Both the position numbers and the translations under genes were made by a program. From Cylindrospermum sp. NIES-4074 (GTDB lineage Bacteria > Cyanobacteriota > Cyanobacteriia > Cyanobacteriales > Nostocaceae): a stretch of 64,000 nt of DNA. The stretch spans positions 6,537,687-6,601,686 of the forward strand of contig AP018269.1 of the NCBI GenBank assembly GCA_003994795.1, read 5' to 3'. Below are positions 52,778 through 60,543 of the stretch, one piece after another (the stretch's first letter is position 1; every line of letters starts with the position of its first letter). A model generated the notes under the pieces. The model did no database searches and was not told the DNA's origin. It saw only the letters and a program-made list of their open reading frames with translations.

Positions 52778-54324
52778 GTAAGGATTCAGGTCTAAACTGG
52801 AGGTATTAAAGAAGGGGTCTGCACAGTAGTGTTAACTATGGCTTTTATAGCTTGCTCAAAAAACTCAATTACAGAACGTCCTTGACGACGACAAGTTTGT
52901 ATGACCGTCAATAAATTAGCAGTATCTTGGAACCGCTCTATAGAACGGGAACCTCCACTAACTTTTCTTTTTGTTACTGCTAAACGTAACGTTCGTTCTG
53001 CTAAATTATTATCAGGCGGTATCTCTGGGTGGTCTAAAAAATACCACCACTGATGAGCTTTATTCCGCAAGGAGCGTAAAAGTTTACTGGCTTCCCCTCC
53101 GGCTTTATCAATCCATATTTTGATAGAAGATTCAACTTTTGTTTTAAACTCGGATGTCCAACTCAAGAATTCAACAATGTTTTGAGTTTGTTGGAATAAA
53201 GCATAGTTTTTAAAGGCTTCATCTATCAGGTTGATAAATTTTGCCCCAATCTCTTGGTTATTTAAGCCTGGAAGCTTAATTAGTTTCTTGAAGTGACGGC
53301 GTAAATGTGCCAGACATTTCTGTTGGGCTTTTACTGGATAACCATTATACGCGCTATAGTCATCAGAACTAAGTACACCTTCGTAGCTCGAACCCAGGAG
53401 AGATTCTAATTCGGCGCGAGAACGAGTATCAGCAGCATGAAATAAAGCGAAGTCGGTGTTGGCAAAAATCCATAACCATTCTTTTACCCCTTTGACTACC
53501 CAAGGTGTTTCATCCGAATGGATATTTGGCTGGGTTTGTTTTATCCACTCTTTGAGCAAGTCAATACTTTGAGCTACTGCACCATCTATTCGTTCATTCG
53601 TGGCTACTAAGGTTCCCACCCCGATTTCTATTTCACCCAGTTCCCACAATAGTTCTTGTTGTTTTTCATAAGATAAATGACCGTAATTATTTATCCATCC
53701 CAAGAAAGCTTGTAGTCTAATTCCTATATCTTGCCCTGGTACCATCTCTGGAGACCATTCTGCTGTTTGCGTTTCGCCACACTCGCTGCAAATGCACGTA
53801 TATCTTTGATATTCTACTATTTCGATTGGCCTCTCCACCAACTGTGCTACTTGCTGTGTTTCGATTTTTATTGGTTCGGCACGAAATTCTCTCTGACCAC
53901 AGCAACTACACATTTGAGGTCGTAATATCTCAAACCTATCTACTCGACCAAACCCCTTTCTCGTTTTTCCTGGATGCCCTGGTTGTCCTCCTGGTTTCCG
54001 TTTTGCAGCCTCACTCTCTTCTGGTTTATCCTCTTGTTTGTTTTCGGGTTTTTTGAGGATGTCTCCCGACGGTGGTTTTGATGATGTTGTGCTGTCTAAA
54101 TCTCTACTAACTTTTAGTTTCTCTATTTCTTGTTGTAGTTCTATTACTTTGGATTTTAGCTGAACTATAGCGTTTGCCTGCTCAATAATCATCTCTACCA
54201 GCTGCTCTGTCGCCAACTGTCTCAAGGTCTCACTCTCTAGTTTTGGAGGCAAGTCTTTTTGCATACCTTTTATACTCCCCCTCTCATATCACACTTGTCA
54301 ATACCCCCTGACCTGAATCCTTAC
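52778..54324. mobile_element. IS66-family insertion sequence, 1547 bp, single transposase gene
   Basis: The terminal inverted repeat GTAAGGATTCAGGTC (15 bp, starting GTAA as usual in IS66) is at 52778-52792 and inverted at 54310-54324. It is flanked by 8-bp direct repeats GACAAAAT (52770-52777, 54325-54332). It carries only tnpC-type transposase and no tnpA/tnpB helpers, as in the ISBst12-like subgroup. Intact ends and target duplication show a fairly recent insertion. Confidence 0.95.
52792..54264 (-). CDS. IS66 family transposase (TnpC-like)
   Basis: A 490-residue DDE transposase. N-terminal coiled coil (about 15-55, IEQANAIVQLKSKVIELQQEI) with a Pro/Lys-rich linker (KKPENKQEDKPEESEAAKRK) and the GGQPGHPGKTR motif. 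A zinc finger follows (CSCCGQ and CICSECGE). Catalytic residues are likely D251 (HSDETPW), D301 or D302 (SSDDYSAY) and E423 (NNLAERTLR). Full-length with no frameshift, so probably active. Confidence 0.96.
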   Translation of the reverse strand: MQKDLPPKLESETLRQLATEQLVEMIIEQANAIVQLKSKVIELQQEIEKLKVSRDLDSTTSSKPPSGDILKKPENKQEDKPEESEAAKRKPGGQPGHPGKTRKGFGRVDRFEILRPQMCSCCGQREFRAEPIKIETQQVAQLVERPIEIVEYQRYTCICSECGETQTAEWSPEMVPGQDIGIRLQAFLGWINNYGHLSYEKQQELLWELGEIEIGVGTLVATNERIDGAVAQSIDLLKEWIKQTQPNIHSDETPWVVKGVKEWLWIFANTDFALFHAADTRSRAELESLLGSSYEGVLSSDDYSAYNGYPVKAQQKCLAHLRRHFKKLIKLPGLNNQEIGAKFINLIDEAFKNYALFQQTQNIVEFLSWTSEFKTKVESSIKIWIDKAGGEASKLLRSLRNKAHQWWYFLDHPEIPPDNNLAERTLRLAVTKRKVSGGSRSIERFQDTANLLTVIQTCRRQGRSVIEFFEQAIKAIVNTTVQTPSLIPPV

Positions 54325-54517
54325 GACAAAATGATGGAGGTAGGCGCTTCTCTTGGTTTCCCTGATGAATTTTTAAAGGAAATCGTTGTCCCGTTTATTA
54401 CATATCTGAAAAAGCAAGGTTATTTCTATCATCTCTATAAATATAAATTAACGCCATCTAATTAATTTTTTTGTTATTAACTATTTACAATTAATAAACA
54501 AAATCAATGAGGAGAAT

Positions 54518-55102
54518 ATGGAAGTACAAACTCGTAAACATACTTATACCCCTGAAGAATATTTAGAATTAGAGGAAAAAGCACTTTATAAAAGCGAATA
54601 TCGGGACGGAGAAATTGTACCTATGAATGGGGGAACTGGTAATCATAACAAAATTACACTAGCTATTGCTGCTATTTTACTCTATGCTCTCAGACGCAAA
54701 AAATATGAAGTTTTCATGGGAGATATGCGTTTGTGGATAACAAATTATAGAGAATATACATATCCTGACGTGATTGTAACTGATGGCAACGCTCTTTATA
54801 CAGATAAAAATAATACTACTGTCACTAATCCTTTGTTAATTGTTGAGGTTTTATCTAAGTCTAAAAGAAATTATGATCAAGGTGAGAAATTTACTTTTTA
54901 TCGTTCTATTCCTCAATTTAAAGAATATGTTTTAGTGGAACAGAATCAATATCAGGTTATGCACTATAGCAAAACTAATGAGGGAGAATGGATTTTTAGA
55001 GAATATAAATCTGAAAATGATATTGTAAAATTGCAACATCTTGATTTTGAGATTAGCTTAGTTGACATTTATCAAGATGTTAACTTTGAAGATAAGGAAT
55101 AA
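54518..55102 (+). CDS. Uma2-family protein (DUF820, PD-(D/E)XK-like endonuclease fold)
   Basis: A 194-residue protein typical of the large cyanobacterial Uma2/DUF820 family. YTPEEYLELEEKALYKSEYRDGEIVPMNGGTG is the N-terminal hallmark (split here: YTPEEYLELEE and YRDGEIVPM). YPDVIVTDG (Asp) and LLIVEVLSKSK (E-V-L) are the nuclease-fold core, where the usual ExK lysine is replaced (EVL), as in most members. GAGGAG precedes the ATG. Biological function is unknown; copies are dispersed and often near mobile DNA, as here. Confidence 0.9.
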   Translation: MEVQTRKHTYTPEEYLELEEKALYKSEYRDGEIVPMNGGTGNHNKITLAIAAILLYALRRKKYEVFMGDMRLWITNYREYTYPDVIVTDGNALYTDKNNTTVTNPLLIVEVLSKSKRNYDQGEKFTFYRSIPQFKEYVLVEQNQYQVMHYSKTNEGEWIFREYKSENDIVKLQHLDFEISLVDIYQDVNFEDKE

Positions 55103-55406
55103 TCCCCTCCATTTAAAACAATCAACTCATTTAGCCGCTTTGCAATTTGAGAAAGATTTTATTCGTCAGTTATTGAGCCAGGATATTATGCAAGAATCAG
55201 TGATTTATCAAGACATATTGCAGAAGGGAGAACAAAGGGAAGCGTTTAAGTATACTTTACGTCTTGTAAATCGACGCTTTGGTGAAATAGATGCATCAAT
55301 CATTGAGCGGATACGAGTATTATCCAAAGAAGAATTAGAAACTTTGGGAGAAGCTTTATTTGATTTTGCCAATTTAGCTGATTTAGAAGCGTGGTTAAAT
55401 AAGTAG
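55100..55406 (+). pseudogene. Rpn/PD-(D/E)XK family protein with DUF4351, 5'-truncated
   Basis: The frame reads LQFEKDFIRQLLSQDIMQESVIYQDIL then KGEQREAFKYTLRLVNRRFGE and ends with LETLGEALFDFANLADLEAWL, which is the C-terminal DUF4351 region of Rpn-type recombination-promoting nuclease/transposase-like proteins. The usual N-terminal nuclease domain (about 200 residues) is missing and there is no proper start; the frame overlaps the end of the Uma2 gene. A relic joined to the Uma2 gene by deletion is likely. Confidence 0.7.
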
Positions 55407-55521
55407 GTAAAAAATTGCTGTTGAAGGCAAAAGCTTTATTAGTGGTTCAGCGATTTATGAATTTCAGCGTTAGTAAAATTCATTTATGGCCTATACTTAT
55501 GGGAATGTAAGGTATAAAAAA

Positions 55522-55995
55522 ATGATTGTTAATAATTTTTCTGAATTACAAGATTCCATTCAGAGTTACAACTCAAAGTCTATTTTAGAAATAGGAACTT
55601 TGATGTGTTGGCAAATTTTCTACAGTCAACAAAACCGACAAGACTTACATTGGGTTCTATATAATGCTAAACGCAATTCTGCAATTAGGATAATGCTATT
55701 AGCAAGCATGGGAAATTCTCACCTTGAGGAAAATATTCTCCTTCAAGATTTTGAGGATTTTACATATATTTTTCTTAATCCAAAAAATCAAAATATTCTT
55801 TTTCAAGACGCAGAAAAGATAGTTGAATGTATTAATAATTGGGAAAATAATCAAGAAAAAGTTCGTAGTTTATTATTAAAACTTAGCGATATATTTGATG
55901 TCCAGGTAATTTTTCAGGAAATAAAGCATCTATTTATGCAAGTTATGTTGCATTTGGGTAATGTTAAACTTACTAATTCACTTCTACCCACTTGA
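55522..55995 (+). CDS. Hypothetical protein, about 157 aa
   Basis: Start set at MIVNNFSELQ, with AAGGT upstream; a longer frame from 55486 is open. An all-alpha-looking protein: SILEIGTLMCWQIFYSQQNRQDLHWVLY and NNWENNQEKVRSLLLKLSDIF. No signal peptide. I do not know the family. It is AT-rich like the neighbouring Uma2 gene. It may be intact or the front part of a longer gene, since related-looking sequence does not continue past the stop. Confidence 0.5.
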   Translation: MIVNNFSELQDSIQSYNSKSILEIGTLMCWQIFYSQQNRQDLHWVLYNAKRNSAIRIMLLASMGNSHLEENILLQDFEDFTYIFLNPKNQNILFQDAEKIVECINNWENNQEKVRSLLLKLSDIFDVQVIFQEIKHLFMQVMLHLGNVKLTNSLLPT

Positions 55996-56125
55996 TTGAC
56001 AACATTACTCAAAGTTTCGCCATGTTCAAAGAATATAAAGAATATCAAGAAAGACACTAAGCGCGTCGCTACTGAGGAAAACTTCTCTTCTCCCTCCTGA
56101 GCCGATTTTCAAGTAAATAGACCAT

Positions 56126-56154
56126 GTAGGGACACAGCATTGCTGTGTCCCTAC
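56126..56154. repeat. 14-bp-stem hairpin (GTAGGGACACAGCA)
   Basis: A nearly perfect palindrome between two gene ends; the core GACACAGC is inverted with a one-base centre. It resembles the AGAGACGTT repeats in layout (GTAG...CTAC ends) but differs in sequence. Confidence 0.8.
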
Positions 56155-56184
56155 GACTATAGTTAAAATAACCGAGCGTCAAAT

Positions 56185-57048
56185 TTAGACAGTAGGCTTT
56201 TCGTATAAACGCAAAAGACTACCATTCACCATAGATGCGGCATCAGACGCAAGCCAAGCGGTAAATTCACCAATATCTTCAGTTGTAATCCAAGTTGGTT
56301 GGCTGTTTTCTTGACTAGCGCGAGTTGCAACCCAACTATGGATGATGACTTCATTAATCCGCACAGCACTATGCTTATTTTCTGCCATCAATATCTGAGC
56401 TAACATGAGTTGTCCGGCTGCGGGAATGCTCACTAGACTGACGTTAGGAATGGGATTTTCTGCTGCTGCTCCTCCTATGAGTGTGTAGCTAGAACCCTTT
56501 TGTTCTCTGAGGAGAGGTAGAAAGGTACGGGCAGTGATAAAATGACTGGTTAAATTGCTGTTGAGGTATTATTGCCATTCGGTGATTTATACCTCCGTTA
56601 TCGGCTTGTTTCCAAACCACCAACCACCAAGAGAAGCAACTACAGCGTCAAGTTTGCCAAATTGTTTGAGTATTTGGTCACGAATGCGTTCTGCATCTTC
56701 AATTTGGCTAATTTCTCTGACGATGGGAATAATATCAAGTCCGGATAATTAGTTAGCATAAAACTTTTATTAGTAGGTTGGGTAGAACGAAGTGAAACCC
56801 AACTTTCAACCAGGTTGTGTTGGGTTTCGTCCCTCAACCCAACCTACATTTAATCACAAGTATTTAACCGGACATGATATAACGCGATCGCCATTTGCAT
56901 CGTCACCTAGATATGTGCGTAGTTCCTCCAGTTTCTCAGCTTTACGGGATGGGACTGCAACGATCGCACCAGCTTTGAGAAATACCCGCACTATCCCTTC
57001 ACCTACATTGCCTGCACCACCTGGGATAAATACTGCCCTGTAAGACAA
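56185..57048 (-). pseudogene. SDR-family oxidoreductase pseudogene split by a MITE
   Basis: The 5' part (57048-56879) reads MSYRAVFIPGGAGNVGEGIV, with a Rossmann motif, to GDDANGDRV. After the 146-bp element the frame continues IPIVREISQIEDAERIRD, FGKLDAVVASLGGWW and, much later, GEFTAWLASDAASMVNGSLL. Two in-frame TAA codons (56587-56589 and 56569-56571) break it as well. Removing the element and one TTAT duplication restores DRVIPIVRE. It is thus a doubly damaged SDR gene. An HxlR-type regulator relic lies divergently upstream. Confidence 0.85.
56733..56878. mobile_element. MITE-like element, 146-bp copy, inside the SDR pseudogene
   Basis: Ends TATCAAGTCCGGATAATTA and TTAACCGGACATGAT form an imperfect terminal inverted repeat; flanks are ATAA on both sides (56729-56732, 56879-56882). 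The sequence matches the outer parts of the 12489-12769 copy in inverse orientation. Internal inverted repeats GTAGGTTGGG / CCCAACCTAC make a large hairpin. Non-coding. Confidence 0.85.
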
Positions 57049-57135
57049 ATGCTTGATTTAGTGGGAGACAAATGGACACCGCTAGTTTTGTGTATCCTGC
57101 GTTCTGAGCTTATTTACGAACGCCATCAAAAGTAG
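57049..57135 (+). pseudogene. HxlR-family transcription regulator, N-terminal remnant
   Basis: A 28-codon frame, MLDLVGDKWTPLVLCILRS then ELIYERHQK and stop, corresponds to the first helix of the HxlR winged helix (DLVGDKWTxLVL). The rest of the domain is gone. HxlR regulators are typically divergent from an oxidoreductase gene, as seen here with the SDR pseudogene. Confidence 0.6.
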
Positions 57136-57140
57136 GAAAA

Positions 57141-58031
57141 TTACCAAGAAGTCAAAAAATTCCATCCTTCTGTTTGTTCTGGTTGTTCTGGTGTCTGGGG
57201 ATTTTCCTGTTGAATTAAATTATCATATTCTCCTGAATCAACCCATTTTAATAATTCACCAGTCCGCATAACTATCCAAGTAAGCTGAGGTTCTGCATAG
57301 CTTAATATTTTAGTTACCTGATCCAAACTATCCAAGCTATTGGAGGCAAACTCACGGGATTGGGCTAGGAAATCTTCGATTACAGTAGTGGTTAAATACT
57401 CATGTGGCAAACCGGCAAGTTTTAACAGTGCAGTGGTTGCTACGTCAATATCCTGACAAGCTAGCAAACCAGCACGATCAGCAGTAAATGTGGCCATCAT
57501 CAACCAATTAGATAAAGCCAGTTCCAAACCACTGGCTACCAAGCCACCTAACCCTAATGTGGTATTGCTTAAAAAAGTTTTCAAACTTGGCATAACAATT
57601 GCCATTTGATGATATATCATATGCTGACTTTTAATATGAGCAACTTCATGTCCTAAAACGTAGATTAACTCATTCACATCCAGCCACTCCATTGCAGCTA
57701 TATTGATACCTATAAGTGGTTTTTCTACCCCCACAACGTAGGTTTTAATAAAACTCGTACCCCGCAACAAATATAGTTCAGGAAGCAGAGAAATATCAAG
57801 AATTTGGCAAGTCTCTACAAGTGGCTGATGTAATTGGGGAAAATTCCGGGGCGTAATTCTGATTTCACTACCAAGGCTTTGCAGTCTGAGTAAGCGATCA
57901 ATGCCGTATTCGTTGATTTTTTTGAGTAGTGGAGAAACACCAGGCATTTTTTGCAAAGACGCTAAAGCTTTGCGATCAAATGGGTGTTCATAGGCTTGCG
58001 AACTTAGTCCAGTTAATATTTTTCTTGTCAT
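57141..58031 (-). CDS. M48-family zinc metallopeptidase
   Basis: Start at MTRKILTGLSSQAYEHPFD (a TTG 17 codons upstream is less likely), giving 296 residues. The HEVAH zinc motif is at about 128-132 (VLGHEVAHIKSQHM), and the third ligand is probably the Asp or Glu of the ADRAGL box (TFTADRAGLLACQD). The N-terminal HPFDRKALASLQKMPG is the usual opening of cyanobacterial M48 proteins. A hydrophobic segment (about 165-190) may associate with the membrane. Its role is likely protein quality control; the substrate is unknown. Confidence 0.88.
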   Translation of the reverse strand: MTRKILTGLSSQAYEHPFDRKALASLQKMPGVSPLLKKINEYGIDRLLRLQSLGSEIRITPRNFPQLHQPLVETCQILDISLLPELYLLRGTSFIKTYVVGVEKPLIGINIAAMEWLDVNELIYVLGHEVAHIKSQHMIYHQMAIVMPSLKTFLSNTTLGLGGLVASGLELALSNWLMMATFTADRAGLLACQDIDVATTALLKLAGLPHEYLTTTVIEDFLAQSREFASNSLDSLDQVTKILSYAEPQLTWIVMRTGELLKWVDSGEYDNLIQQENPQTPEQPEQTEGWNFLTSW

Positions 58032-58133
58032 GATTTTTGAAATAGATTGTATCAGCTTATGGGAATGGTTGAATATATGCAAATATAGCAGTTTTCTATG
58101 GGCTGTAATACACTTTGACCTCTCTCCTATAAA

Positions 58134-58163
58134 TGTAGAGACGTTTCATGAAACGTCTCTACA
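58134..58163. repeat. Palindromic repeat, AGAGACGTTTC family, copy 5
   Basis: A perfect 30-bp palindrome, each half TGTAGAGACGTTTCA, between two minus-strand genes. Confidence 0.9.
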
Positions 58164-58226
58164 CTTCCTTTCCTGAAAATTGGTTTTTTATGTTGATAAT
58201 ATTTTCTAATTTTTATCCTTAAAGTT

Positions 58227-60437
58227 TTAATTAGCAGTAGTTGGTTCTGTCGGTGTTGGTGTCGGTGTGGGCGTTTCTGTTGGTGTCGGATCTGGTGGTG
58301 TTTCTGTCGGCGTTTCTGTTGGTTCTTCCGTAGGTGTTTCTGTTGGTGTCGGATCTGGTGGTGGTGGGGGACTTTCTGCGGTGATGCTGAGTTGATAATC
58401 TACGGGTTCTGAGGCGTTGGAGACAACGACAAACTCATAAAATCCATTTTCTGGTAACTGAGTTGAAAAGCTGCGTTTTTGGGAATCTTCCAAAAATTGG
58501 ATTTTGCCAGAAGGGGAATAGATTGATAGCAAAACTTGGGATTTTGCTTGTAGTTTCACTTCCATATCTTGTTCTTTGGCAAGTCCAGCAATAAAAACTT
58601 TACCTCCACCTGGTTGGAGAGTACCACTAACTGTTTTTCCTGTAGCACCTGCATCAAAAACAACTTTTTGGAAAGCGCTACCTGCGAGAATGGCATTGAG
58701 TTTGTCATTGGTAAACCCATACCAAACTTGCCCAATTGGCTGATCTAGAAACTTTTTATTGCGCTGTTCAGGAAATGTCCTAAAAAAGGCGGCATCTCCT
58801 AAATCATATAAAGCACGACTACCCACATTAATTTGATTGACTTCTACCTTCCAGCGATCGCGCTCTGCATTAGTATAATTACCAAGCTGTTGGCGTGATT
58901 TATTACTTAATGGCGAAAGTTTTTCTAGCAATTGGGCGGCGGTTTTATCCCATTCTGCCCGCAAACTCTCATCTTCTGGCTCATCGCTGAGGCGGCGTCC
59001 TTTTATACTAGGATTCTTTTCCCAGAAAACTTGATTAACCAACTTAACGTAGAAATTAAAGTCGATACCCAACTGTTGACGGCGATCGCTTAATTTTTCT
59101 TTGCGTTGCCGTTCTGCTGGTGAATATTTCGCTAAGGTATCAGGATCAGGCTGGCTATTGGTTTCGCTAGGGTTAGATGTTTCTGTGGGCTTGCTTCCTT
59201 CCACATTCCGTCTGCTGCTATTCACACCCCACCAAATTAACCCCACAACACTGGCTAATACCAGCGTCACTAAAAAGGTTTTTACTGGTGTCCATCCACT
59301 TGGTTGAGGGGGTGGGGGAGTGGGAACAATGGGAGCAGCTGGAGTGGGAGGGATGGGAGAGACAGCTAAAGTTGCGGATGTGGGAGGGGGGGCTGGCGGT
59401 TGGGTTGGCTGATACCTAACGGGGCTAGGAGGTTGAGTTGGTGGATAATTTGGGGGATAAGTTGGGGGATAGCTAACAGCTTGGGGGTTAAGGGCTTGGA
59501 GGACTTGACGGGCTGATTGGTAGCGATCGCCTGATGCAGGAGCTAACATCTTATCTAATACCTGCCCCAGTGCCGGACTCAGGCTAACTTCCCGTTGCCA
59601 CTGCCAAGCAAGATTATAAGTATCAATTAACTCTTGCGGCTGTTTACCTGTCAGTAAAACTATCAGCGTCACCGCCAAAGCATACAAGTCGCTGTGGGGA
59701 GAAACTGACCCAGTTTGCATTTGTTCTGGGGGTGCAAAGCCGATTTTACCGAGTAGCGTTGGTGCTGGAGGTGATGCCATCACACCGGGTTGGTAATATT
59801 GAGAAGCAACAGTTGCAACAACTTGTTTAACACCGCCAAAATCAATTAATACTGGTAATTGATCAGCAGTGCGGAGAATTAAGTTATCTGGGGAGATATC
59901 GCGGTGGATGACTCCCAGAGAGTGGATATATTCCAGCACTGGCAAAATCTGCTGTAATATCTGGCGAACTTCCACCTCTGTAAATCTTAAACCCTGCTGT
60001 TTGCGGACGTTTAATAAATGATTATAAGTTTCCCCTTCTACATAATCTTGCACCAAAAACAGGTATTCCTTACCGTCTAAATTGATGCGTAACAGTTCCC
60101 GAAACCGGGGAATTTGGGGATGTTGCAGCTTGTAGAGAACACTTGCTTCCCGCTGAAACAATTCTTCAGCTTTTTGTAAAACGTAAGCAGTTTGAACTTG
60201 GGGAGAAAATTCCTTTAAAACGCAAGCTTCCCGAAAGCGGTTGATATCTTCAGCCAAATAAGTGCGTCCAAACCCACCCTGGCCTAGTTGACGCACAATT
60301 ACATAGCGATCGCTTAAAGTTCGCCCCGGTTGAATACCTGTATTTACGGGTACATTTAACAATTTCTCACCACACTGAAGACAAAAACGGCTACCTGCCG
60401 AATTTTGGTGTCCTTTAGAACAATAGATAGGATTCAT
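58227..60437 (-). CDS. Membrane-anchored Ser/Thr protein kinase with zinc ribbon and C-terminal PPC-like domain
   Basis: A 736-residue protein. An N-terminal zinc ribbon (C6, C19, C22) is followed by a kinase domain (about 44-310) with Gly-loop GQGGFG (52-57) and Lys75 (CVLKEF). The catalytic loop HRDISPDN has Ser182 in the place of the usual Lys, and DFGG is at 199-202. A Pro-rich linker (about 318-385), one TM helix (about 388-406) and a small repeat-like helical region (about 450-545) follow. Then comes a beta domain resembling pre-peptidase C-terminal domains (about 585-690) and a tail of P-T-E/P-T-P repeats. The kinase is cytoplasmic and the rest outside. Paralogue of the next gene. Confidence 0.9.
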   Translation of the reverse strand: MNPIYCSKGHQNSAGSRFCLQCGEKLLNVPVNTGIQPGRTLSDRYVIVRQLGQGGFGRTYLAEDINRFREACVLKEFSPQVQTAYVLQKAEELFQREASVLYKLQHPQIPRFRELLRINLDGKEYLFLVQDYVEGETYNHLLNVRKQQGLRFTEVEVRQILQQILPVLEYIHSLGVIHRDISPDNLILRTADQLPVLIDFGGVKQVVATVASQYYQPGVMASPPAPTLLGKIGFAPPEQMQTGSVSPHSDLYALAVTLIVLLTGKQPQELIDTYNLAWQWQREVSLSPALGQVLDKMLAPASGDRYQSARQVLQALNPQAVSYPPTYPPNYPPTQPPSPVRYQPTQPPAPPPTSATLAVSPIPPTPAAPIVPTPPPPQPSGWTPVKTFLVTLVLASVVGLIWWGVNSSRRNVEGSKPTETSNPSETNSQPDPDTLAKYSPAERQRKEKLSDRRQQLGIDFNFYVKLVNQVFWEKNPSIKGRRLSDEPEDESLRAEWDKTAAQLLEKLSPLSNKSRQQLGNYTNAERDRWKVEVNQINVGSRALYDLGDAAFFRTFPEQRNKKFLDQPIGQVWYGFTNDKLNAILAGSAFQKVVFDAGATGKTVSGTLQPGGGKVFIAGLAKEQDMEVKLQAKSQVLLSIYSPSGKIQFLEDSQKRSFSTQLPENGFYEFVVVSNASEPVDYQLSITAESPPPPPDPTPTETPTEEPTETPTETPPDPTPTETPTPTPTPTEPTTAN

Positions 60438-60445
60438 AATAATTT

Positions 60446-60543
60446 AGTCATTAGTCATTAGTCATTGGTCATTGGTCATTGGTCATTGGTCATTAGTAAA
60501 AACTCTTACCCATTACCCATTACCCATTACCCATTACCCATCA
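60446..60543. repeat. Two adjoining heptanucleotide arrays, (GTCATTG/A)n and (CCCATTA)n
   Basis: About seven copies of GTCATTR (60446-60496) and, after 12 bases, about five copies of CCCATTA (60508-60543). They sit between the two tandem kinase genes, and the second array reaches into the 3' end of the downstream-strand kinase (its stop region). Confidence 0.92.

Larger units (their letters stand above)
52353..54465 (+). pseudogene. Hypothetical gene interrupted by an IS66 element
   Basis: The left part (52353-52777) encodes MAKGFDKSITNKN to DDK, 141 residues, basic and helical; the right part (54325-54465) encodes MMEVGASLGFPDEFLKEIV to LTPSN. Removing the element and one copy of the 8-bp duplication GACAAAAT joins them in frame to a 185-residue protein without stops. 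I do not recognise the family; ELEGEYDKSIIENLQLIIY and YMLCTEAGLWNAYKLL suggest a soluble alpha-helical protein. The left part alone can still be translated with a stop right at the element border. Confidence 0.8.
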
